A stretch of DNA of 64,000 bases from an uncultured bacterium (GTDB lineage Bacteria; Hydrothermota; Tepidihabitantia; Tepidihabitantales; DTDR01), in NCBI GenBank assembly GCA_938040315.1, contig CALHQW010000017.1, positions 1-64,000 on the forward strand. The letters are read 5' to 3'. This document shows, one piece after another, positions 8,862-16,723 of this stretch (the stretch's first letter is position 1; each line of letters starts with the position of its first letter). The notes below the pieces were generated by a model. That model saw nothing but the letters and a program-made list of their open reading frames with translations. It ran no database searches and was not told where the DNA came from. The translations under genes were made by a program, and so were the position numbers.

Positions 8862-10295
8862 TTAAAAGATAATAGTTATCTTATTTTCTTCTTTTTTTAA
8901 AATTTGGAATTTTAAATTATGGGAAGCACAAGCCAGACAAGGGTCATAGGCACGGAAAAACATCTCTATCCGGTTTAATACCTTTTCATCTTCCTTATTT
9001 AAATACTCTTCTACCGAAAGGGCACCAATTTTTAAACTAATATTTAAAACACCATTATTATTAGTTGTTGCCACTATCAAATTAACTTTTTCAATTATTC
9101 CTTCTTCATTTAAGAAATAGTGATGAATTAAGGTGCCTCTTGCTGCCTCAACAATTCCCACACCATCCTTTGGCTTTTTTAAATCGAAATTTCTTATTCC
9201 TTCATAACCCACGATCTCTTTATCCAAAGAAAGTTCTAATGCCCTTTCTGAGGCATAAAGCAATTCAATTAATCTTGCCCAGTGATAAGCAAAGATATTA
9301 TTTATCGGTTTCTTATTATAGGTTTTATAAAAATTCTCAAACTCTTTTTGGGCTTCCTTTGTCTTTAAACTTTCAGAAACATTTAAACGGGCAAGCGGAC
9401 CAACCCGATAAAGCCCATTATCCGGTGAAGATACCAATCCTTTGAAACCAATATTTTTTAAATAAGGAAATTTTACAAAGGACCATTCATACACATATTC
9501 ACTAATATAATTTAAATATTCTCTTGGCTCAAATAAAGCATATTCCGAATTATCTGGTGCGGTTACCCTCACTTTACCATCATAGAAATTTAAACATTTA
9601 TCCTCATCTACCAATCCCATATTATATACTTCCAAATCAAATTTCTCATTAAAGAATAGATCTTTATAATTTTCTAAAATATTTTTCTTAAAAATTTCTA
9701 AGGTAAAAAGGGAAAATTGGACACAACTTCTTGCCATCTCCTCTATTTCTTTTCGTTCTTCTTCACTTATTCCTTTTGTTAAACCACCAGGAACGCCACA
9801 AACCGGATGAGTTGCTTTGCCACCAATAATCTCAGTAATTTTCTGACCATAGGCACGATGTTTAATCACTTCTCTCCCAATCTCTTCGCCATATTTTTCT
9901 ATTACACCAATAATATTTCTTTTTTCTTTTGGTATATCCTTGCCAAGCAAAAAATCTGGTCCGCCAAGGAAATAAAAATGCAAAATATGATCATAAATGA
10001 TATAGCCACAATACATCAACTCCCTTAACTTTTTTGCTTTAATTGGCACTTCGCAACGATAAGCATTATCTAAGGCTTTAGTCGCAGCGAAATGGTGAGC
10101 CACTGGACAAACTCCACAAATCCGCGAAGTAAGTTGAGGCATATCCTCTCCTTTCCTACCTTCACAAAACTTCTCAAATCCCCGAAATTCTGGAACTTGT
10201 AAAAAGACCTCTTTTACTTTATTATTCTCTAAAAAGATCTCAATTTTTCCATGACCTTCTAATCGAGTAATTGGATCAATAGAAATTTTCTTCAT
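8862..10295 (-). CDS. [NiFe] hydrogenase large subunit, group 3 (MvhA/sulfhydrogenase alpha-like)
   Basis: This is the catalytic subunit of a [NiFe] hydrogenase, 477 residues. Nickel ligands come from RICGVCPVAHH (Cys 60, Cys 63) and DPCLACASH (Cys 453, Cys 456). The tail of 18 residues after His 459 is what a maturation endopeptidase normally removes; no hyp or protease gene is in the window. The N-terminal ITRLEGHG motif is present. The 4-bp overlap with the small-subunit gene shows co-expression. Sequence style fits cytoplasmic group 3 enzymes (methylviologen-reducing or sulfhydrogenase type), which use a soluble partner rather than a membrane anchor. Confidence 0.92.
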   Translation of the reverse strand: MKKISIDPITRLEGHGKIEIFLENNKVKEVFLQVPEFRGFEKFCEGRKGEDMPQLTSRICGVCPVAHHFAATKALDNAYRCEVPIKAKKLRELMYCGYIIYDHILHFYFLGGPDFLLGKDIPKEKRNIIGVIEKYGEEIGREVIKHRAYGQKITEIIGGKATHPVCGVPGGLTKGISEEERKEIEEMARSCVQFSLFTLEIFKKNILENYKDLFFNEKFDLEVYNMGLVDEDKCLNFYDGKVRVTAPDNSEYALFEPREYLNYISEYVYEWSFVKFPYLKNIGFKGLVSSPDNGLYRVGPLARLNVSESLKTKEAQKEFENFYKTYNKKPINNIFAYHWARLIELLYASERALELSLDKEIVGYEGIRNFDLKKPKDGVGIVEAARGTLIHHYFLNEEGIIEKVNLIVATTNNNGVLNISLKIGALSVEEYLNKEDEKVLNRIEMFFRAYDPCLACASHNLKFQILKKEENKITIIF

Positions 10296-11272
10296 TCTTC
10301 TCTCCTTTTATTAAGAATTGCTTTTGCTAAACTATACATATAAAAAGTTCCGACTGGATCTTTTATTTTCTCAATCTCTTCCTCTAATATTTTATAGAAT
10401 TCTTCGTAATTTTTCTTTTCTTCATCAAGTAAAAGAATGGAAGTTAAAGCACTCATCATTTTTGCTCCTTGGTCAGAAACTTCCGGTGTTGGCCCCATAC
10501 AGCCAGTGCAGGGCCAATTAGCATTGATACAAAGATTTTTACAACCGCTTCTTGTTGCTGGTCCCAAACAAATAATTCCTTGTTCTAAAAAACAAGTATT
10601 TGGATCCGGCTGAATTTCTATCATTCTTTTTATCTTTGGCAGTTTTTTAGGAAATGTTTTATTTCTTTCACAGGTATCGCATAAAGATTTTGTTGGTGCT
10701 AAATAGGTTTTCTTTTCTATATTTTCATTAGCAAAAATTTTTTCCATCGCATCAATAATTAAACCAGTTGGTGGTGGACAGCCAGGAAGATAATAATCCA
10801 CTTCACAAATTTCATCTAAAGGAAAAACCTGATGATAAAATTCGGGTAATTCCATTTTTTCACCATTATAAGAAATCTCTTTTTGTGGTAAAATTTTTTT
10901 AGGATTATCGGTTGATTCGGTTTCAATAAATCCTCTTTTCAAAATATCTTCTTTACGATATAAATTTGCCAAACCGGGTATACAACCTTCTACTGCACAA
11001 GAACCAAAAGCAACCAATACCTTTGATTTCTTTCTTAAGAGTTTGGCCAAATATTCTTGTTCGGAATTTCTTATTGAACCATTAAAAAAACAGAAATCAA
11101 AATATCCGTCAGGCAATTTTTCCACATCTTTATATTTGGTATCAATTGCTACCGGCCAAAAGAGAATGTCAGCATTTTTAATCACATCCAAAATTTTTTC
11201 ATTTATATCTAATACTGCGATTTCACAACCGCCACACGAGGCAGCCCAATAAAAAGCAAATTTCTTTTTCAT
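10292..11272 (-). CDS. [NiFe] hydrogenase small (electron-transfer) subunit
   Basis: A 326-residue Fe-S subunit. Proximal-cluster motifs are SCGGCE (Cys 13, Cys 16), [10 protein letters not shown] and LPGCPPPTG. Further cysteines in the second half ([32 protein letters not shown]) fit extra clusters. There is no twin-arginine signal, so it is cytoplasmic as in group 3 enzymes (MvhG or hydrogenase delta type). It is the first gene of a two-gene unit with its own strong promoter. The diaphorase subunits that usually stand next to sulfhydrogenases (NAD(P)-binding gamma and Fe-S beta) are absent, so the electron partner must be encoded elsewhere. Confidence 0.9.
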   Translation of the reverse strand: MKKKFAFYWAASCGGCEIAVLDINEKILDVIKNADILFWPVAIDTKYKDVEKLPDGYFDFCFFNGSIRNSEQEYLAKLLRKKSKVLVAFGSCAVEGCIPGLANLYRKEDILKRGFIETESTDNPKKILPQKEISYNGEKMELPEFYHQVFPLDEICEVDYYLPGCPPPTGLIIDAMEKIFANENIEKKTYLAPTKSLCDTCERNKTFPKKLPKIKRMIEIQPDPNTCFLEQGIICLGPATRSGCKNLCINANWPCTGCMGPTPEVSDQGAKMMSALTSILLLDEEKKNYEEFYKILEEEIEKIKDPVGTFYMYSLAKAILNKRREE

Positions 11273-11278
11273 AGAAAA

Positions 11279-11306
11279 ATTATATTAAATTTAAAGGTAA
11301 AATCAA
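11279..11306 (-). promoter_or_regulatory. predicted hydrogenase promoter
   Basis: Minus strand: TTGATT (11306-11301), a 16-bp spacer and a perfect TATAAT (11284-11279). ATG 11272 follows after only 6 bases, so the mRNA is probably leaderless. Confidence 0.72.
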
Positions 11307-11327
11307 CAATTTCATTAGTTCTATTGA

Positions 11328-11355
11328 TTGACTTTATTTTTTCTTTTATTATAAT
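11328..11355 (+). promoter_or_regulatory. predicted rplS promoter
   Basis: TTGACT (11328-11333), a 16-bp spacer and a perfect TATAAT (11350-11355). ATG 11363 follows after 7 bases. It is divergent from the hydrogenase promoter, with 21 bp between the -35 boxes. Confidence 0.78.
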
Positions 11356-11362
11356 ACTCCTT

Positions 11363-11746
11363 ATGGAAAAGAAGATTGCTGATTTTAAAGTGGGTGATAC
11401 TATAAAAGTTCATTTTAAATATTTTGAAGGGAATACCGAAAAACATGGTAGTTTTGAGGGAGTGGTTTTAGCAATCCGTGGGAAAAACGAAAGTAAAACC
11501 TTCACAGTAAGAAAAATTTCCTATGGTGTTGGAGTTGAAAGAATCTTTCCTTTATATTCTCCTTTAATTACTAAAATTGAAATCAAAAAAAGGGCAAAGG
11601 TAAGAAGAGCAAAACTTTATTATTTGCGAGAAAGAAAGAGTTTAAAATTAAAAAAGGAAAGAGTTGTCAGCAAAGAAGAATTGGAAAAGGAAGCGAAAAA
11701 AGAAGCAAGTGGAGTTAAAAGCGAAGAGGTTAAAAAAGAAAGTTAA
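11363..11746 (+). CDS. rplS: 50S ribosomal protein L19
   Basis: L19 sits at the 30S-50S interface of the ribosome. The core [16 protein letters not shown]...[10 protein letters not shown]...[24 protein letters not shown]...RRAKLYYLR is diagnostic. ATG 11363 is chosen: it starts the family domain and lies 7 bases after a predicted -10 box, while the TTG at 11324 lies upstream of the promoter. A C-terminal Lys/Glu-rich tail of about 25 residues goes beyond the usual length (127 against about 115). The usual neighbours rpsP, rimM and trmD are missing. The stop overlaps the yraN start (TAATG). Confidence 0.96.
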   Translation: MEKKIADFKVGDTIKVHFKYFEGNTEKHGSFEGVVLAIRGKNESKTFTVRKISYGVGVERIFPLYSPLITKIEIKKRAKVRRAKLYYLRERKSLKLKKERVVSKEELEKEAKKEASGVKSEEVKKES

Positions 11747-12108
11747 TGTCCTCTGCTTGCCAACCAGAGAAATTAAAGGGTAAAGAAGGTGAGAAATTTG
11801 CCCTAAATTATTTAATAAAAGAAGGTTATAAAATTTTAGAAAAAAATTATCATAAAAGATTTGGTGAAATTGACATTATTGCAGAAAAGGATGATGAGAT
11901 AATTTTTTTTGAAGTAAGAAGTAAAAGAAAAAATATTTTTTCGCCCCTCTTAACAATTAACCGAAGAAAAATTGAAAAATTAAAAATTTTGGCTTTAAAT
12001 TATGTAAGCGAAAAGGGAATTTTTGATAAACAAATAAGATTTGATATTATCGGTTTAACTAAAAATAATAAAGGTTTCCAGATTGAACATATCAAAAATG
12101 CTTTCTAA
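11746..12108 (+). CDS. yraN: YraN/UPF0102 family predicted nuclease-fold protein
   Basis: A 120-residue member of UPF0102, which has a PD-(D/E)XK nuclease fold resembling Holliday-junction resolvases; no activity is firmly established. The motifs are GKEGEKFALNYLIKEGYKILEKNY, GEIDIIAEKDDEIIFFEVRSK (catalytic-type D and E-x-K positions, although the usual EVKxR reads EVRSK) and a final FDIIGL. It overlaps rplS by one base and comM by 11 bp. The rplS-yraN-comM order is common in bacteria. Confidence 0.9.
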   Translation: MSSACQPEKLKGKEGEKFALNYLIKEGYKILEKNYHKRFGEIDIIAEKDDEIIFFEVRSKRKNIFSPLLTINRRKIEKLKILALNYVSEKGIFDKQIRFDIIGLTKNNKGFQIEHIKNAF

Positions 12109-13639
12109 ACTTTATTCGGCCTCTGTTTATGGAATCGATGGATTTTTAGTAACCGTTGAAGTTGACCTTTCCATGGGACTTCCGGGGATCAATATTGTTG
12201 GACTTCCTGACACAGCAGTAAAGGAATCACAACATCGGGTCCAAGCAGCAATAAAAAATAATGGCTATCCCTTTCCTTTAAGAAAAATTACCATTAACTT
12301 AGCACCCGCCGATATTAAAAAAGAAGGCGCAGCTTTTGATTTACCAATTGCCTGTGGTATTCTGGCAGCCTTTGGAATTATTAGACAAACAATTTTTGAA
12401 AAATTTATCCTTTTAGGCGAACTGGCGTTAGATGGTTTATTAAGACCAGTGAAAGGTGTTTTATCGATGAGTTTGATGGCAAAACAACTTGGGTTTTCGG
12501 GAATTATTTTGCCCAAAGAAAATGCCAAAGAAGCAGCCATTGTGAAAGATCTCTCCATCTATGGCTTTTCCCATCTAAATGAAGTTGTCAATTTTCTTAA
12601 TGGTTCATTAAATTGGGAAGAGACAAAAGTAGATATTAACGAAATTTTTAATAATTATTCAGAATACAATATTGATTTTGCTGATGTAAAAGGACAACTT
12701 CATGCTAAAAGAGCCTTAGAAATAGCTGCCGCCGGAAGTCACAATGTCTTAATGATTGGTCCACCGGGAGCAGGAAAAACAATGCTAGCAAGAAGATTAG
12801 TAACAATTTTACCAAAAATGGAATTGGAAGAGGCATTAGAGACAACCAAAATTCATAGTGTGGCTGGTCTTCTACCATCTAATCAATCTTTAATAGCAAC
12901 TCGACCTTTTCGGGCTCCCCATCATAGTATTTCGGAAGCTGGCCTCATTGGTGGTGGCGCAGTTCCTAAACCCGGTGAGGTTTCTTTAGCCCATAACGGA
13001 GTTTTATTTTTAGATGAATTACCCGAGTTTCACCGGGATGTATTAGAATCTTTAAGACAGCCTTTAGAAGATGGTTTTATTACAATCGGTCGAAGTAAAT
13101 TAACAGTTTCTTATCCTGCTCGGTTTATGCTCGTTGCGGCAATGAATCCCTGTCCTTGCGGTTATTTTGGTGACCTTTATAAAAATTGTACCTGCCCAAT
13201 AACCGCGGTTAAAAAATATCGCCAAAAGGCTTCCGGTCCACTTCTTGATAGAATTGATATCCATATTGAAGTTCCTTCATTAAAATTTGAAGAATTAAGT
13301 TCAAAAGAACCTGGCGAAAACTCCCAAAAAATTAGAGAAAGAGTGGAAAAAGCAAGAAAAATTCAGTTAGAAAGATTTAAAGGGTTAAAGAAAAGAAAGC
13401 CAATATTTGCCAATTCCCAAATGGATCATAAGGATATTAAAAAATTTTGTGAAATAAGTGAAAAGAGCCAGAATTTAATTAAATTGGCAATGGAAAAATT
13501 CGGTCTTTCGGCACGAGCCTATGATCGTATTTTAAAAGTAGCAAGAACAATCGCTGATTTGGAAGGCGAAGAGAAAATTAAAGAAAGTCATATCGCGGAA
13601 GCAATTCAATATCGGAGTTTTGATAAAATAATTTTTTAA
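12098..13639 (+). CDS. comM: ComM/YifB family Mg-chelatase-like AAA+ ATPase
   Basis: A 513-residue AAA+ protein. ComM in transformable bacteria is a helicase that helps branch migration during integration of donor DNA. It has the N-terminal YifB domain (LYSASVYGIDGFLVTVEVDLSMGLPG...), Walker A GPPGAGKTM, Walker B LFLDELPEF, a zinc-like cluster NPCPCGYFGD...CTC, and a C-terminal Mg-chelatase domain (LSARAYDRILKVARTIADLEG). ATG 12098 fits the family start better than TTG 12083. It is part of the rplS operon. Known com uptake genes are not in the window. Confidence 0.93.
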   Translation: MLSKLYSASVYGIDGFLVTVEVDLSMGLPGINIVGLPDTAVKESQHRVQAAIKNNGYPFPLRKITINLAPADIKKEGAAFDLPIACGILAAFGIIRQTIFEKFILLGELALDGLLRPVKGVLSMSLMAKQLGFSGIILPKENAKEAAIVKDLSIYGFSHLNEVVNFLNGSLNWEETKVDINEIFNNYSEYNIDFADVKGQLHAKRALEIAAAGSHNVLMIGPPGAGKTMLARRLVTILPKMELEEALETTKIHSVAGLLPSNQSLIATRPFRAPHHSISEAGLIGGGAVPKPGEVSLAHNGVLFLDELPEFHRDVLESLRQPLEDGFITIGRSKLTVSYPARFMLVAAMNPCPCGYFGDLYKNCTCPITAVKKYRQKASGPLLDRIDIHIEVPSLKFEELSSKEPGENSQKIRERVEKARKIQLERFKGLKKRKPIFANSQMDHKDIKKFCEISEKSQNLIKLAMEKFGLSARAYDRILKVARTIADLEGEEKIKESHIAEAIQYRSFDKIIF

Positions 13640-13640
13640 T

Positions 13641-14951
13641 ATGGAGTTAAAAGAAAAAATATTAAAAAAAGAAGCAATTGTTGGTGTTGTTGGGCTTGGT
13701 TATGTAGGACTTCCTTTGATAATTGCTATTGGTGAAGCCGGTTTCAAAACGATTGGAATAGATACTGATAAAGAAAAAGTAGCCAAAGTAAAGCGTGGAG
13801 AAAGTTATTTAGAGGATGTAAAAAGTGAAGAGATTAAAAACCTTATTAAAAAAGGCTTATTAAAGGCTTACAATACTTATGAAAAAATAGAAGAATGTGA
13901 TATCATAAATATTGCCGTGCCCACTCCTTTTACTCCAACCAAAGATCCGGACATCTCTTCAATTATTGATGCGGGCAAAGAGATTAGCAAAAGGATGAGA
14001 AAAGGACAATTGATAATTTTAAGGAGTACCACTTATCCGGAAACTACGGAAAAAGTTTTAAAACCAATTTTAGATAAAAGCGGTTTAAAAATTGGTAAAG
14101 ATTATTTCTTATCTTTTGCTCCGGAAAGGATTGATCCCGGAAATAAAATTTGGACAATCAAAAATACACCCGTAGTGGTTGGTGGCGTTACTGAAAAATG
14201 TACTTATCTAACAAAAATTTTTTACGAGAAAATTGTTAATAAAGTTGTTCCAGTTTCTTCACCCCGTGTTGCTGAAATGGCGAAATTATTAGAAAATATT
14301 TTTCGCAGTGTGAATATTGCCTTGGTAAATGAACTTGCTCTTTTATGTGAAAGAATGGGAAATATTAATGTCTGGGAGGTAATTTCTGCGGCATCTACTA
14401 AACCTTTTGGTTTTATGCCCTTTTATCCCGGTCCAGGGATTGGTGGTCATTGTATTTTAGTTGACCCTTATTATCTCTCTTGGAAAGCCAAAGAATACGA
14501 TTTTCACCTAAATTTTATTGAACTGGCTGCAGAAACGAATGAGTATATGCCTTTCTTTGTGGTTAATAAACTTTTTGATATTTTAGGTCAGAATAAAGTT
14601 AAAATAAAGGATGCGGAAATTCTTATCTTGGGAGCAGCCTTTAAAAGAGATGTGAGTGATACCAGAAATTCGCCGACAATCAAAATTATCTCGCTTTTAG
14701 AAGGAAAGGTAAAAAAGATTTATTATAATGACCCTTATGTTCCCACTTTAAAAGTAAACAATAAAGAATATCATTCAGTGAAATTAAGCAAAAATTTATT
14801 AAAGAAAGTTGACTGTGTCTTAATTGCTACTGATCACTCAATTTATAATTATAATTGGCTTTTAGAAAATGCCCGACTCATTTTTGATACAAGAAATGCC
14901 ATAAAAAAGAAAAATAAAAAAGTTTATCTTTTAGGTTGTAATATATTTTAA
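13641..14951 (+). CDS. nucleotide-sugar dehydrogenase (UDP-GlcNAc/ManNAc or UDP-glucose type)
   Basis: A 436-residue NAD-dependent four-electron dehydrogenase that oxidises the C6 alcohol of a UDP-sugar to a uronic acid for surface polysaccharide. It has the Rossmann motif GVVGLGYVGLPL (residues 14-25), VPTPFTPTKDPD, the central domain ending in GPGIGGHCILVDPYYL with the catalytic Cys, and the C-terminal domain ILGAAFKRDVSDTRNSP. The style is closest to WbpA/WecC-like enzymes (UDP-N-acetylhexosamine), but the exact substrate cannot be told from sequence. It starts 1 base after comM. Confidence 0.88.
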   Translation: MELKEKILKKEAIVGVVGLGYVGLPLIIAIGEAGFKTIGIDTDKEKVAKVKRGESYLEDVKSEEIKNLIKKGLLKAYNTYEKIEECDIINIAVPTPFTPTKDPDISSIIDAGKEISKRMRKGQLIILRSTTYPETTEKVLKPILDKSGLKIGKDYFLSFAPERIDPGNKIWTIKNTPVVVGGVTEKCTYLTKIFYEKIVNKVVPVSSPRVAEMAKLLENIFRSVNIALVNELALLCERMGNINVWEVISAASTKPFGFMPFYPGPGIGGHCILVDPYYLSWKAKEYDFHLNFIELAAETNEYMPFFVVNKLFDILGQNKVKIKDAEILILGAAFKRDVSDTRNSPTIKIISLLEGKVKKIYYNDPYVPTLKVNNKEYHSVKLSKNLLKKVDCVLIATDHSIYNYNWLLENARLIFDTRNAIKKKNKKVYLLGCNIF

Positions 14952-14954
14952 ATT

Positions 14955-15539
14955 ATGAAATTAAAACTTTATTTAGGAGTAAGTATCTTTACCAGTTATT
15001 TTGAAGATTTTAAATCAAAGGCGATTGATACTCTTTTTTTAGAAATCAAAAAGGATAATTTTTGGGGATTTTATTCTTTATTAACTCTTGAAGAACTCTC
15101 CTCTTTGCCATCGCCTTTAAAAGAAAACACCTTTAATTTGATTAGCGAAACTAAATTGTACCTCTGTGAATTTAATCCGGAAGATATTGCGGAATTAACT
15201 AATGCTTACTTATCAGAAAAAATTATTGCGCCAGAAATGGAACTCTCGGCTTGCCATTTTGCGATTGCCACCATTAATGAGATGGATATTTTTGTCTCCG
15301 TTGATACTACTTATGCAGCAAATGAAATTCTTTATCGAAGATTCAAAAAAATAAACCAAAAATTTGGTTATGTAAAAACTCCGGAGATAAGAATGCCCGA
15401 AGAAATTACCGGCATTCCTGGACCTTACCAAAACTTAAAACTAATCTACCAATCAAGAAAACAAAAATACGAAAAAATGAAAGAGGAAAACCTATCCCTT
15501 TTGGATTTTCTTAACTCTTTATTGAAAAAGAAATTTTAA
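14955..15539 (+). CDS. PIN-domain-like protein with degenerate active site
   Basis: A 194-residue protein resembling VapC-like PIN ribonucleases in outline: a KLYLGVSIFTSYF start (usual form YLDTS), a middle ELSACHFAIATINEMDIFVSVD block (usual form DALHIAIA...D.LVTWN) and TTYAANEI in place of KHLAN. The first acidic metal ligand is Gly and the DAxH Asp is Ser/Ala, so metal binding and RNase activity are doubtful. The C-terminal 50 residues (MPEEITGIPGPYQNL, then a Lys-rich helix) go beyond the PIN core. No antitoxin gene adjoins it. It sits 3 bp after the sugar dehydrogenase and overlaps apgM (convergent) by 4 bp. Confidence 0.6.
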   Translation: MKLKLYLGVSIFTSYFEDFKSKAIDTLFLEIKKDNFWGFYSLLTLEELSSLPSPLKENTFNLISETKLYLCEFNPEDIAELTNAYLSEKIIAPEMELSACHFAIATINEMDIFVSVDTTYAANEILYRRFKKINQKFGYVKTPEIRMPEEITGIPGPYQNLKLIYQSRKQKYEKMKEENLSLLDFLNSLLKKKF

Positions 15540-16723
15540 GCACCAAACTTCTTTAATCGTAAAGAATAAGCCAGAAGAAGGGGAAGAACTTTGGTAGCCT
15601 TAAAAATTCCTAAACTTCCTTTTTGACAACTTTTTTCACAAAATTTTACTTTTTCATTATTTCGGGAAAAAGAAGAATACAAAAGAAAGGGCGAAGGATG
15701 CCAAGAATGGCCTTTTATTAAGGCGGGAGTGGAATGATCTGAAGTGATGGCAATTACTGAAAAATTTAATTTTAAAATTTGGGGCAAAAGAGAATCAAAT
15801 TTCTCAATCAATGAAACTTTTCTTTCAAAATCGCCATCTTCACCGGCAGTATCTATTTCTTTAAAATGAAGATAGAAAAAATCATAATTTTCATAATTTC
15901 TTTTTAACTCTTCTATTTCCTCTTCCCAACTACTGATAGAAGATTTGATAACATCCATCCCAACTAAAGAGGCGATTCCTTTATACATTGGATAAGTAGC
16001 AATTGCTAAACTTTTTAATTGATACCTTTCGCAGAAATTTTCAATTTGGGGCACTTTGCTATATCCACGTAAAAGAAAGTAATTAGCCTTTTCTTCGTCT
16101 TTTAAGATTTCTGCACCTTTTTCTATTAAAATTTTTAAAATTTCGCTTGTTTTCTTACTCTCTTCTGACAGAGATGCCGGTAAAAAAGGTGGCAAACCAT
16201 CTTTTTGCGGATCAGTCTCCTTTATTTCTTCGAGCAAATTTTCTCCTTTTATTAAAATTACAAAACGATGTTCAATTCCCGGATGAAATTCAATCTCGCA
16301 ATCTTTGATAAATTTTATTTCCTTTTGTAATTTTTCACATAACCTTTTGTTCTCCTCACTATTTATTCTACCGGCTCTTCGGGAGACTATTTTACCATTT
16401 TTTAAAGTTGCAAAATTTCCTCTTATCGCCAAAGTATTTTCATTCAATTTTAATCCTAATCCCAAAGCCTCTAATACTCCCCGTCCAATTTTAATCTCCA
16501 AAGGATCATAGCCAAAAAGTGCTAAATGGCCGGGACCGGAACCGGGAGTAATACCATAATCAACCGAAATTACCAATCCTAACTCACTTTTCCTTGTCAA
16601 TTCATCAAGATTAGGAGTATTTGCCTTATCTAATTCAGTTTTTCCATTAATTGGCAAACCTCCCAAACCATCTAAAACAATTAATAAGATTTTATTCTCA
16701 TTTTTAATAATTAATTCTTTCAT
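15536..16723 (-). CDS. apgM: 2,3-bisphosphoglycerate-independent phosphoglycerate mutase, archaeal type
   Basis: Interconverts 3- and 2-phosphoglycerate in glycolysis/gluconeogenesis. This is the shorter (395-residue) ApgM form of the alkaline-phosphatase superfamily, with VLDGLGGLP near the N-terminus, TPGSGPGHLALFGYDP (phosphorylated-residue region), GDFATL-like RGNFATL, and the metal-binding ITSDHSTPALIKGHSWHPSP near the C-terminus. It overlaps ppdK by 4 bp, so mutase and PPDK are made together, consistent with flux between pyruvate, PEP and 2-phosphoglycerate; enolase is not in the window. Last gene of a long minus-strand operon. Confidence 0.92.
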   Translation of the reverse strand: MKELIIKNENKILLIVLDGLGGLPINGKTELDKANTPNLDELTRKSELGLVISVDYGITPGSGPGHLALFGYDPLEIKIGRGVLEALGLGLKLNENTLAIRGNFATLKNGKIVSRRAGRINSEENKRLCEKLQKEIKFIKDCEIEFHPGIEHRFVILIKGENLLEEIKETDPQKDGLPPFLPASLSEESKKTSEILKILIEKGAEILKDEEKANYFLLRGYSKVPQIENFCERYQLKSLAIATYPMYKGIASLVGMDVIKSSISSWEEEIEELKRNYENYDFFYLHFKEIDTAGEDGDFERKVSLIEKFDSLLPQILKLNFSVIAITSDHSTPALIKGHSWHPSPFLLYSSFSRNNEKVKFCEKSCQKGSLGIFKATKVLPLLLAYSLRLKKFGA

